From the NCBI GenBank assembly GCA_009926865.1, contig RFOD01000012.1:1-52563 (forward strand): 52,563 nucleotides of DNA, given 5' to 3'. The stretch is from Gammaproteobacteria bacterium. GTDB taxonomy: Bacteria > Pseudomonadota > Gammaproteobacteria > Steroidobacterales > Steroidobacteraceae. The notes under the pieces are model-generated. The model did not search any database, was not told the origin of the DNA, and saw only the letters and a list, made by a program, of their open reading frames with translations. The position numbers and the translations under genes were made by a program. Shown here in pieces: positions 27,539-36,271 of the stretch. Numbering within the stretch: position 1 is the stretch's first letter; each line of letters opens with the position of its first letter.

Positions 27539-27579
27539 GCTACTCGTCCGAGTAGCTGTACCGGACAAGGATTGTCCGG
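27539..27579 (+). other. Two adjacent hairpins 3' of the fasciclin gene
   Basis: GCTACTCG/CGAGTAGC (27539–27546 and 27549–27556) and CCGGACAA/TTGTCCGG (27561–27568 and 27572–27579), both perfect 8-bp stems. They precede the terminator and may stabilise the mRNA 3' end. Confidence 0.6.
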
Positions 27580-27613
27580 AGTATGGATACACCCCCGTCC
27601 ATGGAAGACACGA

Positions 27614-27646
27614 AAGGGGCAGGCTGCAAAGCCTGCCCCTTTTCCT
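27614..27646 (+). terminator. Rho-independent terminator after the fasciclin gene
   Basis: AAGGGGCAGGC pairs with GCCTGCCCCTT around TGCAAA, followed by TTCCTTTT. Confidence 0.88.
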
Positions 27647-27720
27647 TTTGGCATCCGCCTTGCGAGCACGAAGCAGTCTGTTAGACGCGCTCACGCCCTT
27701 GCGGTTGCTAGCATGGGCAC

Positions 27721-28737
27721 ATGTTTCGCACCACCACCGTGGGCAGCTTGCCCAAACCCGATTGGTTAGCTGAACCCGAAACCCTGTGGCCGGCTTGGCG
27801 CCTAAGCGGTGACGCGCTGCATGACGGACAACGGCGTGCCGCACTCGAATGGCTGCGCGAGCAAGAAAACGCGGGTCTCGACATTGTCGGTGATGGCGAG
27901 CAGTTTCGTATCCACTTCGTACACGGCTTTTTGGAAGACATCGAGGGAATCGACTGGAGCCTCAAAACCCGGATGGGTATCCGCAATAATCGTTATGAGG
28001 CCGATGTACCCACCGTCACAGGTCCACTCTCTCGACCGCGGCCGCGCCATGTAGACGATGCGCGTTGGCTGCGCAGCCAAACCCATTTACCTCTGAAAAT
28101 TACGTTACCCGGCCCTATGACGCTGTGCGACACCCTCGCCAACGCCCACTACGCCCAGCGCGCAGATATGGCCATGCGCTTTGCCGAACTATTAAATGAA
28201 GAAGCCTTGGCGATTGAAGCTGCAGGCGCCGACGTCATCCAATTTGACGAACCCGCATTCAATGTATTTCTCGAAGAAGTTCGTGAATGGGGGCTCCCAG
28301 CACTCGAAAGAGCCATGCGAGGTCTCAAAGTAACCACGGTCGTACATATTTGCTACGGCTATGGCATCGAAGCAAATATTCAGTGGAAATCCACTCTCGG
28401 CGATAGCTGGCGCCAGTACGAGCAGATTTTCCCTTGGATCAACGCTAGCAGTGTACAACAAGTATCTTTGGAGTTCGCAGGCTCAAAAGTACCGCATGAT
28501 GTATTGAGACTGCTTCCCGACAAAGAATTACTCATTGGTGCTATCGAAGTCCTGCCTGGGCGGCTCGAGTCCGCCGAAGAAGTTGCCCACAATATTCTGG
28601 AAGCCTCGCGACATGTCGACTCGAGTCGATTATTGCCCTGCACCAACTGCGGCATGGCGCCGCTATCAGCCGAGCTTGCGCGTGGCAAACTACGCGCTCT
28701 TGGAGCGGGTGCCAAACTCGCGAGACAAAAAATCTAA
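27721..28737 (+). CDS. Core MetE-like cobalamin-independent methyltransferase
   Basis: 338 residues, about the C-terminal half of classical MetE (750 residues). TTVGSLPKPDWL at the start, DGEQFRIHF, a conserved DEPAF (176–180) and the zinc ligands H209, C211 (VVHICYG) and C310 (CTNCGM) support a MetE fold. Such short forms are thought to use alternative methyl donors (methylcorrinoid or small molecules) with homocysteine. First of a five-gene run. Methionine synthesis is possible; another thiol acceptor cannot be excluded. Confidence 0.85.
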   Translation: MFRTTTVGSLPKPDWLAEPETLWPAWRLSGDALHDGQRRAALEWLREQENAGLDIVGDGEQFRIHFVHGFLEDIEGIDWSLKTRMGIRNNRYEADVPTVTGPLSRPRPRHVDDARWLRSQTHLPLKITLPGPMTLCDTLANAHYAQRADMAMRFAELLNEEALAIEAAGADVIQFDEPAFNVFLEEVREWGLPALERAMRGLKVTTVVHICYGYGIEANIQWKSTLGDSWRQYEQIFPWINASSVQQVSLEFAGSKVPHDVLRLLPDKELLIGAIEVLPGRLESAEEVAHNILEASRHVDSSRLLPCTNCGMAPLSAELARGKLRALGAGAKLARQKI

Positions 28738-28741
28738 CTCA

Positions 28742-29530
28742 ATGGACCTTTCGCTCAAAAATAAATCTGTACTGATTGCTGGTGCAACCGGACTACTTGG
28801 CAGCGCCATTAGTCTCGCGATGGCCCAAGAAGGCACCCATCTGATACTCGGGGGGCGGAATCTCGAGGCACTACAGGGTTTACAGGAAAAAGCTTTAAGA
28901 AATGGCGCTGCATCAGCGACCCCTCTACCCTGGGATCTCGCGAGCACTGCGTCGACCCATGACGCAATTGAACATACGCTAACGCTCTTTCCACGCTTAG
29001 ATGTCTTCATTTCCGCTGCCGGCGCCGCCCAGGGTGGTGTGTTCTGGGAAATCGATGACGCGGCCTGGCAACGTCACCTCGAAGCAAAATTATTTGGCAC
29101 TCTACGCGCACTACGTGCTGTCGGACCCGCCATGATCAAACAGGGCCATGGACGAATTGTGCTCGTTGTCGGTAACTCAGCCAGACAACCTGAACCGCGT
29201 ATGTTGCCAGGCGCTGTGGCTAACTCCGGCCTTTTAGCGGTAGTACACGGACTCGCAAAGGAACTGGGTCCGCACGGGGTCCACATCAATGCTGTGAACC
29301 CTGGACCTGTGCAATCACCCCGGTGGCATAACCTCATGCAGCAAGCCGCCGAACGTGACGGCATCACCGTGGAAGCAGCCGAGGCGGATTTTCTACGTCG
29401 TGCAGCGCTGCGACGTCTTGCGACCGCAGATGAAGTCGCGCGTCATGTGATTTTTTTGGCTTCGGATGCTGCGGCACACATGAGCGGCGCTTCCGTGACG
29501 GTAGATGGCGGGAGCACCTACGCACCATGA
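28742..29530 (+). CDS. SDR-family protein without the YxxxK catalytic pair
   Basis: 262 residues. The nucleotide motif GATGLLGSA (14–22), SAAGAAQGG (91–99) and a C-terminal SGASVTVDGGSTY show a short-chain dehydrogenase/reductase fold. Where Tyr-x3-Lys should be, the sequence reads GAVANS (157–162), giving Ala158 and Ser162. This matches a subgroup annotated BKR-like SDRs that lacks the catalytic residues. ATG 28742 is 4 nt after the MetE-like gene. Binding without redox chemistry or an unusual reaction is possible. Confidence 0.8.
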   Translation: MDLSLKNKSVLIAGATGLLGSAISLAMAQEGTHLILGGRNLEALQGLQEKALRNGAASATPLPWDLASTASTHDAIEHTLTLFPRLDVFISAAGAAQGGVFWEIDDAAWQRHLEAKLFGTLRALRAVGPAMIKQGHGRIVLVVGNSARQPEPRMLPGAVANSGLLAVVHGLAKELGPHGVHINAVNPGPVQSPRWHNLMQQAAERDGITVEAAEADFLRRAALRRLATADEVARHVIFLASDAAAHMSGASVTVDGGSTYAP

Positions 29531-30270
29531 CAGATCAACTTGGCTTTCGTGGGCGGATCGCTCTGGTGGTGCCCTCTACTAATACCAGCTGCCAGCCTGA
29601 GTCCGAGCAACTACGCCCTTACGGCGTCACCAATCACATTGCTCGTATCAGTATCAAAGAAAGACCATTGACGAGCGAGCAAGCGTTCATGGAACACGTG
29701 CAGGCGATGCGAGAGGGGATGCGCACCGCAATTGATCAAGTCATGACCTGTCAGCCTACCCACGTCATCATGGGTGTTGCGCTCGAAGCTTTTTGGGGCG
29801 GCGTTAAAAGCGCGGATGCTTTACAAGCTGAATTGACCGAAAGAGCGGGAGTGGGTGTCTCCATGGGATCTACCGCGACGACGGCGGCTCTGCGCAGACT
29901 AGGCGCCCAACGGATTGCGATACTAACCCCTCACCAACCACGTGGTGACGAGCAGGTCCAGCAATATTTTGAGGAAGCGGGTTTCGAAGTTCGTCGACTC
30001 ATCGGCCTAAAGTGTCCGTCACCTGTACAAATTGCGCATACGCCCGCCGAGCGAGTTCGCAGCCGCTTACAAGAGCTCGATGGCGAAGACATCGACGCCA
30101 TCGTGCAAGTTGGCACCAACTTAGCAGCGATTCGGATTTGTGCAGAGGCAGAGCGCTGGCTCGCAAAGCCTGTGCTCGCCATCAATGCCATTACCTATTG
30201 GGACGCGCTTCGTCGCAGCGGCATTGACGATTCGATTCAGGGGTTTGGTAGTGTCCTCGAACAATACTAG
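29527..30270 (+). CDS. Asp/Glu racemase–maleate isomerase family protein, Cys sites replaced
   Basis: 247 residues. The start IALVVPSTNT is typical of maleate cis-trans isomerases and arylmalonate decarboxylases. The first catalytic Cys region reads MGVALEAFWGG (82–92) and the second VGTNL (195–199), so neither catalytic Cys is present. A substrate-binding fold with changed chemistry is likely. ATG 29527 overlaps the SDR stop in an ATGA. Confidence 0.77.
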   Translation: MTDQLGFRGRIALVVPSTNTSCQPESEQLRPYGVTNHIARISIKERPLTSEQAFMEHVQAMREGMRTAIDQVMTCQPTHVIMGVALEAFWGGVKSADALQAELTERAGVGVSMGSTATTAALRRLGAQRIAILTPHQPRGDEQVQQYFEEAGFEVRRLIGLKCPSPVQIAHTPAERVRSRLQELDGEDIDAIVQVGTNLAAIRICAEAERWLAKPVLAINAITYWDALRRSGIDDSIQGFGSVLEQY

Positions 30271-31411
30271 CGCTCTTAAAATCGGACTACGCCGATTTGC
30301 TTGGGCGCTTGCGGTCGCGACGCTACTCTTTGCATTAGTAGTCTTAGATTTTCTACGCTTCGGTGGCTGGTTTACGGAGCTACCCCCCACCACTGACCAT
30401 CGTTGCCGGAGTCTGCCGTTAAGCGCAAGCTCGGAAGATATCCAGATTGATCGCTCGCGCGGGCTCGCATTTTTATCTTTGCTTGATCGACGTGGGCTCA
30501 TCACCGGCTCTGCCAAAGATGGCGATATTGGTATCTTAGATCTTAACGATCCGGATGCCGCTCCCCTCTCTGCGCTCGGATCAATCCCCGTAGGTTTTCG
30601 CCCACACGGTATGTCCCTTTATCCGATGGGTGACGGCAGCTATCGTCTGTTTGTGATCAGTCATCCCCCAGATGGAAGTCACATTATTGAGGTCTTCGAG
30701 CAACCCTCGTCGGGTGGATTTTTTATACCCGTCGCGTCTTTTTCGAGCCCCCTCTTCCAGTCGCCTAACGCCATTGTCGCGACGGGTCCTAGTCAATTTT
30801 ATTTAGTCAATGATAAAGGTGCGACGAACGGCTTTGAGCGCCTGCGCGAGACACTATTTCGTAGCGGTCTTTCAACCATAGTTTATTTTGATAGCACTCA
30901 GCCCGAGGCCGAACAAGCTCGTGTCGTCGCAACCGGGGTCAAAACAGGCGTGGGTCTCGGTATGAGTCTCGATGGTCGTTGGCTTTTTGCCGCTGAGACG
31001 CTCGGTAAGCGAATCGCCATTTTTGAGCGTAATGCGGGAACGGGCGACATAGAGATCATTGGTCATTTACCGACGCCAGGCTCGCCGGACAATATTCATA
31101 TCGATGGCAAAGGATTGCTCTGGGTCGCGGTCCACCCGAAACTCTTGGACCTCGTCAGACATTTTGGTGATCCGGATCACCGATCGCCGTCCTTGATCAT
31201 GCAATACAGCCCTCGTTCTGAGCTTATCTCCGATGAGCCCGGCATTGCACCCGCCGACCTGCTCGCCGGTGAATGGTTGACGGCACATTTCAATGACGGG
31301 GAGCTGATATCCGCCGGTAGTGTTGGAGCTGTCCATCACGATATGCTGCTGATCGGCTCCATCACGGAGTCTCACGTTTTGCAGTGTAGGCTGCAGGAGG
31401 GGTTGGAATGA
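30251..31411 (+). CDS. Membrane-anchored propeller hydrolase-like protein (arylesterase/SMP-30-like)
   Basis: 386 residues from GTG 30251, a 20-nt overlap with the racemase relative. One N-terminal membrane helix (about residues 14–32) is followed by beta-propeller repeats: SEDIQIDRSRGLAFLS, PHGMSLYP, FQSPNAIVATGPSQFYLVND, GLGMSLDG and SPDNIHIDGKGLLWVAVHP. These His/Asn/Asp-bearing blades resemble paraoxonase/arylesterase and SMP-30 lactonases with a central Ca2+. It would act in the periplasm, perhaps on a lactone or ester. Other propeller families are possible. Confidence 0.75.
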   Translation: MSSNNTSALKIGLRRFAWALAVATLLFALVVLDFLRFGGWFTELPPTTDHRCRSLPLSASSEDIQIDRSRGLAFLSLLDRRGLITGSAKDGDIGILDLNDPDAAPLSALGSIPVGFRPHGMSLYPMGDGSYRLFVISHPPDGSHIIEVFEQPSSGGFFIPVASFSSPLFQSPNAIVATGPSQFYLVNDKGATNGFERLRETLFRSGLSTIVYFDSTQPEAEQARVVATGVKTGVGLGMSLDGRWLFAAETLGKRIAIFERNAGTGDIEIIGHLPTPGSPDNIHIDGKGLLWVAVHPKLLDLVRHFGDPDHRSPSLIMQYSPRSELISDEPGIAPADLLAGEWLTAHFNDGELISAGSVGAVHHDMLLIGSITESHVLQCRLQEGLE

Positions 31412-32934
31412 GCCTGAATCGTCGCCAGTTTGTCGCCTCTTCTGTCGCGCTTGCGACGACGGCCAGCGCATCCCGATTGGCCTATACGGCAACTGACAAA
31501 GAATTGGATGTCATCGTGATCGGCGCAGGCCTATCGGGCCTAGAAAGCGCTCTGACGCTCGAAGAAAATGGCCTTCGAGTGCGTGTGCTTGAGGGGCGTA
31601 ATCGAGTTGGCGGCCGTGTGTACTCACTGTTTGATGTTCCGGGAAATCCCGAAGTAGGCGGCAATACCATCGCTAATGCTTATGGTCGCTGTATCGCAGC
31701 AGCGAATCGTAGTGGCGTAGAGGTCGTCAATTTAGCGCCACGACTCTTTGGAAGTCGCCTAGGGCAAGAATTTTTCTTGGGCGGCGAGCGCGTGGATACT
31801 CGTGCGTGGGAAACTCACCCGCGAAATCCCTTTCAAGGTGAGATGCGCCAGAAATTACCGTGGACTTGGTCAGATGCGATGTTTCAGAAACATCTGCCGT
31901 TTACGGATTTGGAAAATTGGCACGATCCGAAGCACGCCAAACATGATATCTCGGTGCACGATTTCCTGACGGCACACGGTGCAACCAATGAAATGATTGA
32001 TCTTGGGTTCAATACCAACATCGCTTACGGCACCACTGCGTACGACGTGTCGTTGTTACAACAAGCATTTTCAGACTACTGGCAGAAGGTGAATCGGGGC
32101 GCCATCATGGCTTTCTCTCGCACGGGTGCATCTAACGCGCCGGCGGGGAACACGCCGGTAGCGCAAGCCACAACACCTGGAGTTCCACCGGGACTTTTGG
32201 TGGGTGTGTTCAAAGGAGGCAATCAACGCCTACCGATGGCTATGGCGGCCCGCCTCAAAGGCGATCTGCTATTGAACCAAACCGTGGTGGCAATCGACAC
32301 GACACCGGGTAGCGCATCGGTCACCACGGCTGACGGACGGGTACATCGCGCAAAGGCTGTCGTGTGCTCGATGCCCTTTTCGACTCTTCGTAATGTGGCT
32401 ATCACACCCCTACCGGAACCGACGCAACATAAAGCGATTCATACGCTCGGCTACATTCCCATCACCCAGTTTCATTTGGTGGCTAAGCGCCCCTTTTGGG
32501 AAAACGACGGCTTGTCGCCAGGGATGTGGACGGATGGTCCGCTCGGCCTCGTGCTGCCTCAAAGATTTGGTGCTCGTGATGACGAAATCACGAGTCTCAC
32601 CGTTTGGTGCCGCGGACTCAATGGTCTCTACGTCGATCGCTTCGGCGTCGAGGCGGGCAAACAACTTGTGCTTTCAGAGTTTGCCCGGCTCCGGCCTGCC
32701 TCCAAAGGTCAGCTTGAAGTGGCCGCCACTCACTCGTGGACGACCGACCCCTTCTCAGCGGGTGATTGGGCGATCTTCAAACCGGGTCAAGTCACCGAGT
32801 TGCGCGCCGCGCTGGCGAAGCCGCACCAGCGTCTATTCTTTTGCGGCGAGCATACGTCCGTCGGCAGTCGCGGCATGGAGGGCGCGCTGGAGTCCGCCGA
32901 GCGGGTTTCGCTTGAGGTACTCACGTCGCTCTAA
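31408..32934 (+). CDS. Tat-exported flavin amine oxidase
   Basis: 508 residues. A twin-arginine signal (MSLNRRQFVASSVALATT) predicts folded export. VIVIGAGLSGLESALTLE and RVLEGRNRVGGRVYSL form the FAD-binding start of the flavin monoamine oxidase family, and FFCGEHTSVGSRGMEGALESAERV is its C-terminal signature. It would oxidise an amine or related CH–NH bond in the periplasm using O2 or a carrier. ATGA overlap with the propeller gene. Exact substrate unknown. Confidence 0.9.
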   Translation: MSLNRRQFVASSVALATTASASRLAYTATDKELDVIVIGAGLSGLESALTLEENGLRVRVLEGRNRVGGRVYSLFDVPGNPEVGGNTIANAYGRCIAAANRSGVEVVNLAPRLFGSRLGQEFFLGGERVDTRAWETHPRNPFQGEMRQKLPWTWSDAMFQKHLPFTDLENWHDPKHAKHDISVHDFLTAHGATNEMIDLGFNTNIAYGTTAYDVSLLQQAFSDYWQKVNRGAIMAFSRTGASNAPAGNTPVAQATTPGVPPGLLVGVFKGGNQRLPMAMAARLKGDLLLNQTVVAIDTTPGSASVTTADGRVHRAKAVVCSMPFSTLRNVAITPLPEPTQHKAIHTLGYIPITQFHLVAKRPFWENDGLSPGMWTDGPLGLVLPQRFGARDDEITSLTVWCRGLNGLYVDRFGVEAGKQLVLSEFARLRPASKGQLEVAATHSWTTDPFSAGDWAIFKPGQVTELRAALAKPHQRLFFCGEHTSVGSRGMEGALESAERVSLEVLTSL

Positions 32935-32983
32935 CCATAACGAGCGCGCGGGTGTCGCGCCACGCTCGCCTGCGTACTCACAC

Positions 32984-33523
32984 CTACATATTGCCCCCCA
33001 AGCCACGCCACTTCGGCGTGGGGAAAAGCGGCGGCGCAACGGGCTTTGGCATAACCGTACTACGCCCACGCCAAGCAATCAGCGCGATAAAGCCTAAGAA
33101 AGAGAGACTCATCCAACAAAATTCGTGCATGCCCCATTGCTCAACCCCGTAACGCGCAACCTGCTCAAAAGCAATGAAAGCGACGGTAAAAACGATAGAG
33201 CTCAGCAACGCGGCCGCTTTCCAACCACCACTTCGCTCGCGGCCCTTGATAGCCAAGCGCCAATACGCCCAAACAAAAAAGACCGTATAAAGATTAATTA
33301 GAATGAGCCATGTAGGCTTTGGGGCATACAAAAAATAATGATTGACCCAAAAAGCCCCTGCACCCAAGAACGTAATCATGGCGTAACGCCACTCATCGAG
33401 CGGTTCGCGCAGGATGCTCTGCCACATCCAGACCAAGAACATATAGACCGTCCAAGTGCCGAACACTAATTCGTAAAACAGCACCTTGCCTTGCCAAGCG
33501 TCTTCTAATGGCGGCATCCACAT
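32984..33523 (-). CDS. Unknown integral membrane protein
   Basis: 179 residues with about five hydrophobic helices and many Trp and Phe. ATG 33523 follows GGGGGAG at 5 nt; the in-frame ATG 18 nt upstream is less likely. No family recognised. It points toward the amine oxidase gene and is convergent with it. No function is proposed. Confidence 0.65.
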   Translation of the reverse strand: MWMPPLEDAWQGKVLFYELVFGTWTVYMFLVWMWQSILREPLDEWRYAMITFLGAGAFWVNHYFLYAPKPTWLILINLYTVFFVWAYWRLAIKGRERSGGWKAAALLSSIVFTVAFIAFEQVARYGVEQWGMHEFCWMSLSFLGFIALIAWRGRSTVMPKPVAPPLFPTPKWRGLGGNM

Positions 33524-33680
33524 GATTGCTCCCCCATTCACTGGTCCTGAAGTATTGTTTGCGGACTATGTCAGAGCACTTCTCGGCTTTCGGGAGAAAT
33601 CGTCCTGTTTGGCCAACTGTCGGAACCCGCAACGCGACGGTGTATTCTCCGTGAGCAGGCTTCGATAAGCCGGAGGGGAT

Positions 33681-34760
33681 ATGGCATATGCAGGTATTAC
33701 CGGCTGGGGAAAATGTCTCCCGCACGGTGTTTTGACTAACGCGGATCTAGCAAGCTTTCTAGATACCTCGGATGACTGGATCGTCTCGCGAACGGGGATC
33801 GGAAGCCGTCGTATCGCCGACTGTCTACTCGCTGATATGGCCGAGGTCGCGGCCGCTCGAGCCCTCGCCTGTGCAGGCCTAGAGGCGGCAGATCTTGATC
33901 TCATCGTCTTTGGCACCACCACCCATGATGATCAGTGCCCTAACATGGCCTCAGGTCTGCAGGCCCGCCTCGGGGCTGGGCCTTGCGCTGCACTCGATTT
34001 GAATACCGCGTGTACGAGTTTTTTATATGGGCTCTCCGCCGCGACCGCGCTCATTCGCACTGGCGTTGTACGTAACGCACTGGTCGTCGGCGCTGAACGT
34101 ATCTCACCTTACATGGACTGGGATGATCGCAACGTCTCAGTACTCTTTGGCGACGGCGCCGCCGCAGTGATCTTGCAAGCTACCGAGCAAGAAGAGGGTG
34201 TATTGCTCGAAAAGCTGGGTTGCTATGGCGATGCTCGCGAAATTCTTAGAATCCATGGTATTGGAGGTGCCTACGTTCACAGCGGTCGACTCGCAGGGGT
34301 CACTGAGTGGCAGTTTGAAGGGCAGGAGATTTTCAAAAAAGCTGTCACAGGGATGGGATTAGCTTGCGAAGACGTACTCAGTCGCGCAGGAATCCAGACA
34401 CAGGACATTGATCTCGTCGTACCTCATCAAGCCAATCTTCGAATTATTGAAGCAGTTGCCAAACGAGCAGGTATCGAGATGGATCGAGTATTCGTGAATG
34501 TCCATCGCTACGGCAATATGTCCGCGGCCACGGTCCCGGTGGCGTTATGCGAAGCACTGGAGGCTGGACGAATTAAGCCGCATGCCACCCTACTGATGCC
34601 TGCTTTTGGTGGTGGACTGACTTTCTGCGCGCACCTTGTGCGTTGGGGCAGCCGTACCACCCCGATAGAGACCAGCGATAAAGAGTTAGCCTCACCTGAG
34701 CGCAGCGCCCTAGACATTGTCCTAGATTATCGTCGCGCTCGAGAAAGAGGCGTTTCATGA
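33681..34760 (+). CDS. 3-oxoacyl-ACP synthase III-like condensing enzyme
   Basis: 359 residues. The thiolase-fold triad is complete: C111 (NTACTSFLYG), H249 (VPHQANLRI) and N279 (HRYGNMSAATVP). GGAGGGG lies 5 nt before ATG 33681. It is about 30 residues longer than FabH, with an extra C-terminal tail. It is outside a fab cluster and coupled to an MFS exporter, so it may condense a special starter for a secondary product rather than serve bulk fatty acid synthesis. Confidence 0.87.
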   Translation: MAYAGITGWGKCLPHGVLTNADLASFLDTSDDWIVSRTGIGSRRIADCLLADMAEVAAARALACAGLEAADLDLIVFGTTTHDDQCPNMASGLQARLGAGPCAALDLNTACTSFLYGLSAATALIRTGVVRNALVVGAERISPYMDWDDRNVSVLFGDGAAAVILQATEQEEGVLLEKLGCYGDAREILRIHGIGGAYVHSGRLAGVTEWQFEGQEIFKKAVTGMGLACEDVLSRAGIQTQDIDLVVPHQANLRIIEAVAKRAGIEMDRVFVNVHRYGNMSAATVPVALCEALEAGRIKPHATLLMPAFGGGLTFCAHLVRWGSRTTPIETSDKELASPERSALDIVLDYRRARERGVS

Positions 34761-35974
34761 CTATTGATCCTGAATCAAAGAAGCGAGTACTACCTATCAT
34801 TGCGATGGCTTTATTCATTGATTCCATGGGGATCGGCATCATTATTCCCGTGGCTCCGCAACTAGTCATGCAACTTTCAGGACTAGGTTTGGCTGAAGCA
34901 GCATCGATAGCCGGCTGGCTCACGTTAACCTACGCGAGTATGCAGTTTTTGTTTTCCCCAATTCTTGGAAATCTTAGTGACCGATTTGGTCGACGGCCCA
35001 TTATATTGGCTTCCCTTGCAGCACTCGCAGTCGATTATGTGTTAATGGGCTGGGCTCCTACCCTCGCTTGGTTATTTCTCGGACGCTTAGTGGCGGGCAT
35101 TGCAGGCGCGACCTTTGCCACCGCTAATGCGGTTGTTGCAGATGTGATCCCGGCAGAAAAGCGCGCTAAATATTTTGGTTTAAATGGCGCAGCTTGGGGC
35201 ATGGGCTTTATCGTGGGTCCCATCATTGGCGGCCTATTAGGCGCTTATGGCTCCCGCGTGCCTTTTTTTGCTGCAGCCATCTTTACAGCTATCAATTTTT
35301 TGATTGCATTTTTGGTATTACGGGAAACACTCCCGCTAGACAAACGACGTGAGTTTTCACTTCGCCGTGCAAATGTGCTCGGCGCACTACGCTCGATGCG
35401 CGTGATCCCAGGCGCCGCTATTTTGCTACTCGTATTGTTCATGTATCAAATTGGACATGACACACTGCCTTCCACCTTCACCTGGATGACGATGGCGAAA
35501 TTTGACTGGACTGAGCGCGAGGTCGGCTTATCTTTGGCGGCACTCGGCCTAGGGACAGCCGTAGTTCAGGGGGGGCTCGTCGGCCGGATGAGCAAACAAT
35601 TTGGCGAATACCGAACCGCGCTCATCGGACTCGTAGGTGGCGCTATCGGCTTTCTAGGCTATGCGTATGCGCCTACACCGGGCTGGTTTTTCGCAAGCGT
35701 CCCGCTTGCCTGCCTCATTGGGCTCACCATGCCTTCGATCCGCGCGATTTTGTCGAGAGCCGTTCCGGCTAACGCGCAAGGTGAACTACAGGGTGCGATC
35801 GCCGGTATCGTCAGCTTCACTGCGATTTTGGTGCCATGGAGCATGACGCATCTATTCACCTTTGCTACGGCCCGCCCTGATCCCACACCGGGGGCCCCGT
35901 TTTTTGCAGCTGCGCTCGCGCTGATTGTCGGGGCGACGCTACTGGCGAGAAGTCGCATCAGACTGGGGCAGTGA
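34757..35974 (+). CDS. MFS transporter (TetA/DHA1-like)
   Basis: 405 residues with about 12 membrane segments. The motif GNLSDRFGRRPIIL between helices 2 and 3 is the MFS signature of H+-driven drug exporters (DHA1), and the N-terminal DSMGIGIIIPVAPQL is typical of TetA-like members. Starts in an ATGA overlap with the condensing enzyme. Probably exports a product or toxic compound; substrate not predictable. Confidence 0.9.
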   Translation: MTIDPESKKRVLPIIAMALFIDSMGIGIIIPVAPQLVMQLSGLGLAEAASIAGWLTLTYASMQFLFSPILGNLSDRFGRRPIILASLAALAVDYVLMGWAPTLAWLFLGRLVAGIAGATFATANAVVADVIPAEKRAKYFGLNGAAWGMGFIVGPIIGGLLGAYGSRVPFFAAAIFTAINFLIAFLVLRETLPLDKRREFSLRRANVLGALRSMRVIPGAAILLLVLFMYQIGHDTLPSTFTWMTMAKFDWTEREVGLSLAALGLGTAVVQGGLVGRMSKQFGEYRTALIGLVGGAIGFLGYAYAPTPGWFFASVPLACLIGLTMPSIRAILSRAVPANAQGELQGAIAGIVSFTAILVPWSMTHLFTFATARPDPTPGAPFFAAALALIVGATLLARSRIRLGQ

Positions 35975-35982
35975 TACAAAAA

Positions 35983-36004
35983 GGCCTGCCGTTTCCGGCA
36001 GGCC
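35983..36004 (-). terminator. Hairpin terminator for the bTHX transcript
   Basis: GGCCTGCCG pairs with CGGCAGGCC around TTTC; on the minus strand it is followed by a run of T (A-run at 35978–35982). It lies about 65 nt past the bTHX stop and also behind the MFS gene. Confidence 0.8.
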
Positions 36005-36068
36005 CCTCGTATCCACTTATCAAGTCTTAGTGTCTACCCGGTCGTGTACGAACCGGTCGCAACGCGAA

Positions 36069-36188
36069 TTACTTAGCCGTTTTCTTCGCTGCGCGCTTTT
36101 TTACGCGGGCGGGATCCTTGGGGCGCGTCTTGCCGAAAGAACCGTTGTAAATCTTGCCGCGACGGCTTCTGATGTCACCCTTACCCAT
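36069..36188 (-). CDS. Small ribosomal subunit protein bTHX
   Basis: 39 residues, too short for most gene callers. MGKGDIRSRRGKIYNGSFGK followed by TRPK is the conserved bTHX start, and the Lys/Arg-rich tail (KKRAAKKTAK) fits RNA binding in the 30S head. ATG 36188 has GGGAG 8 nt upstream. A 63-residue version starting at 36260 adds unrelated residues. It has its own terminator. Confidence 0.88.
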   Translation of the reverse strand: MGKGDIRSRRGKIYNGSFGKTRPKDPARVKKRAAKKTAK

Positions 36189-36271
36189 CTCATCTACTCC
36201 CTGTGCCAGATAATCCATGCGGCCATGAGCGCGATTGACGTCGATCGCCGCGGGCGCCAAGTTTAGGCCAG

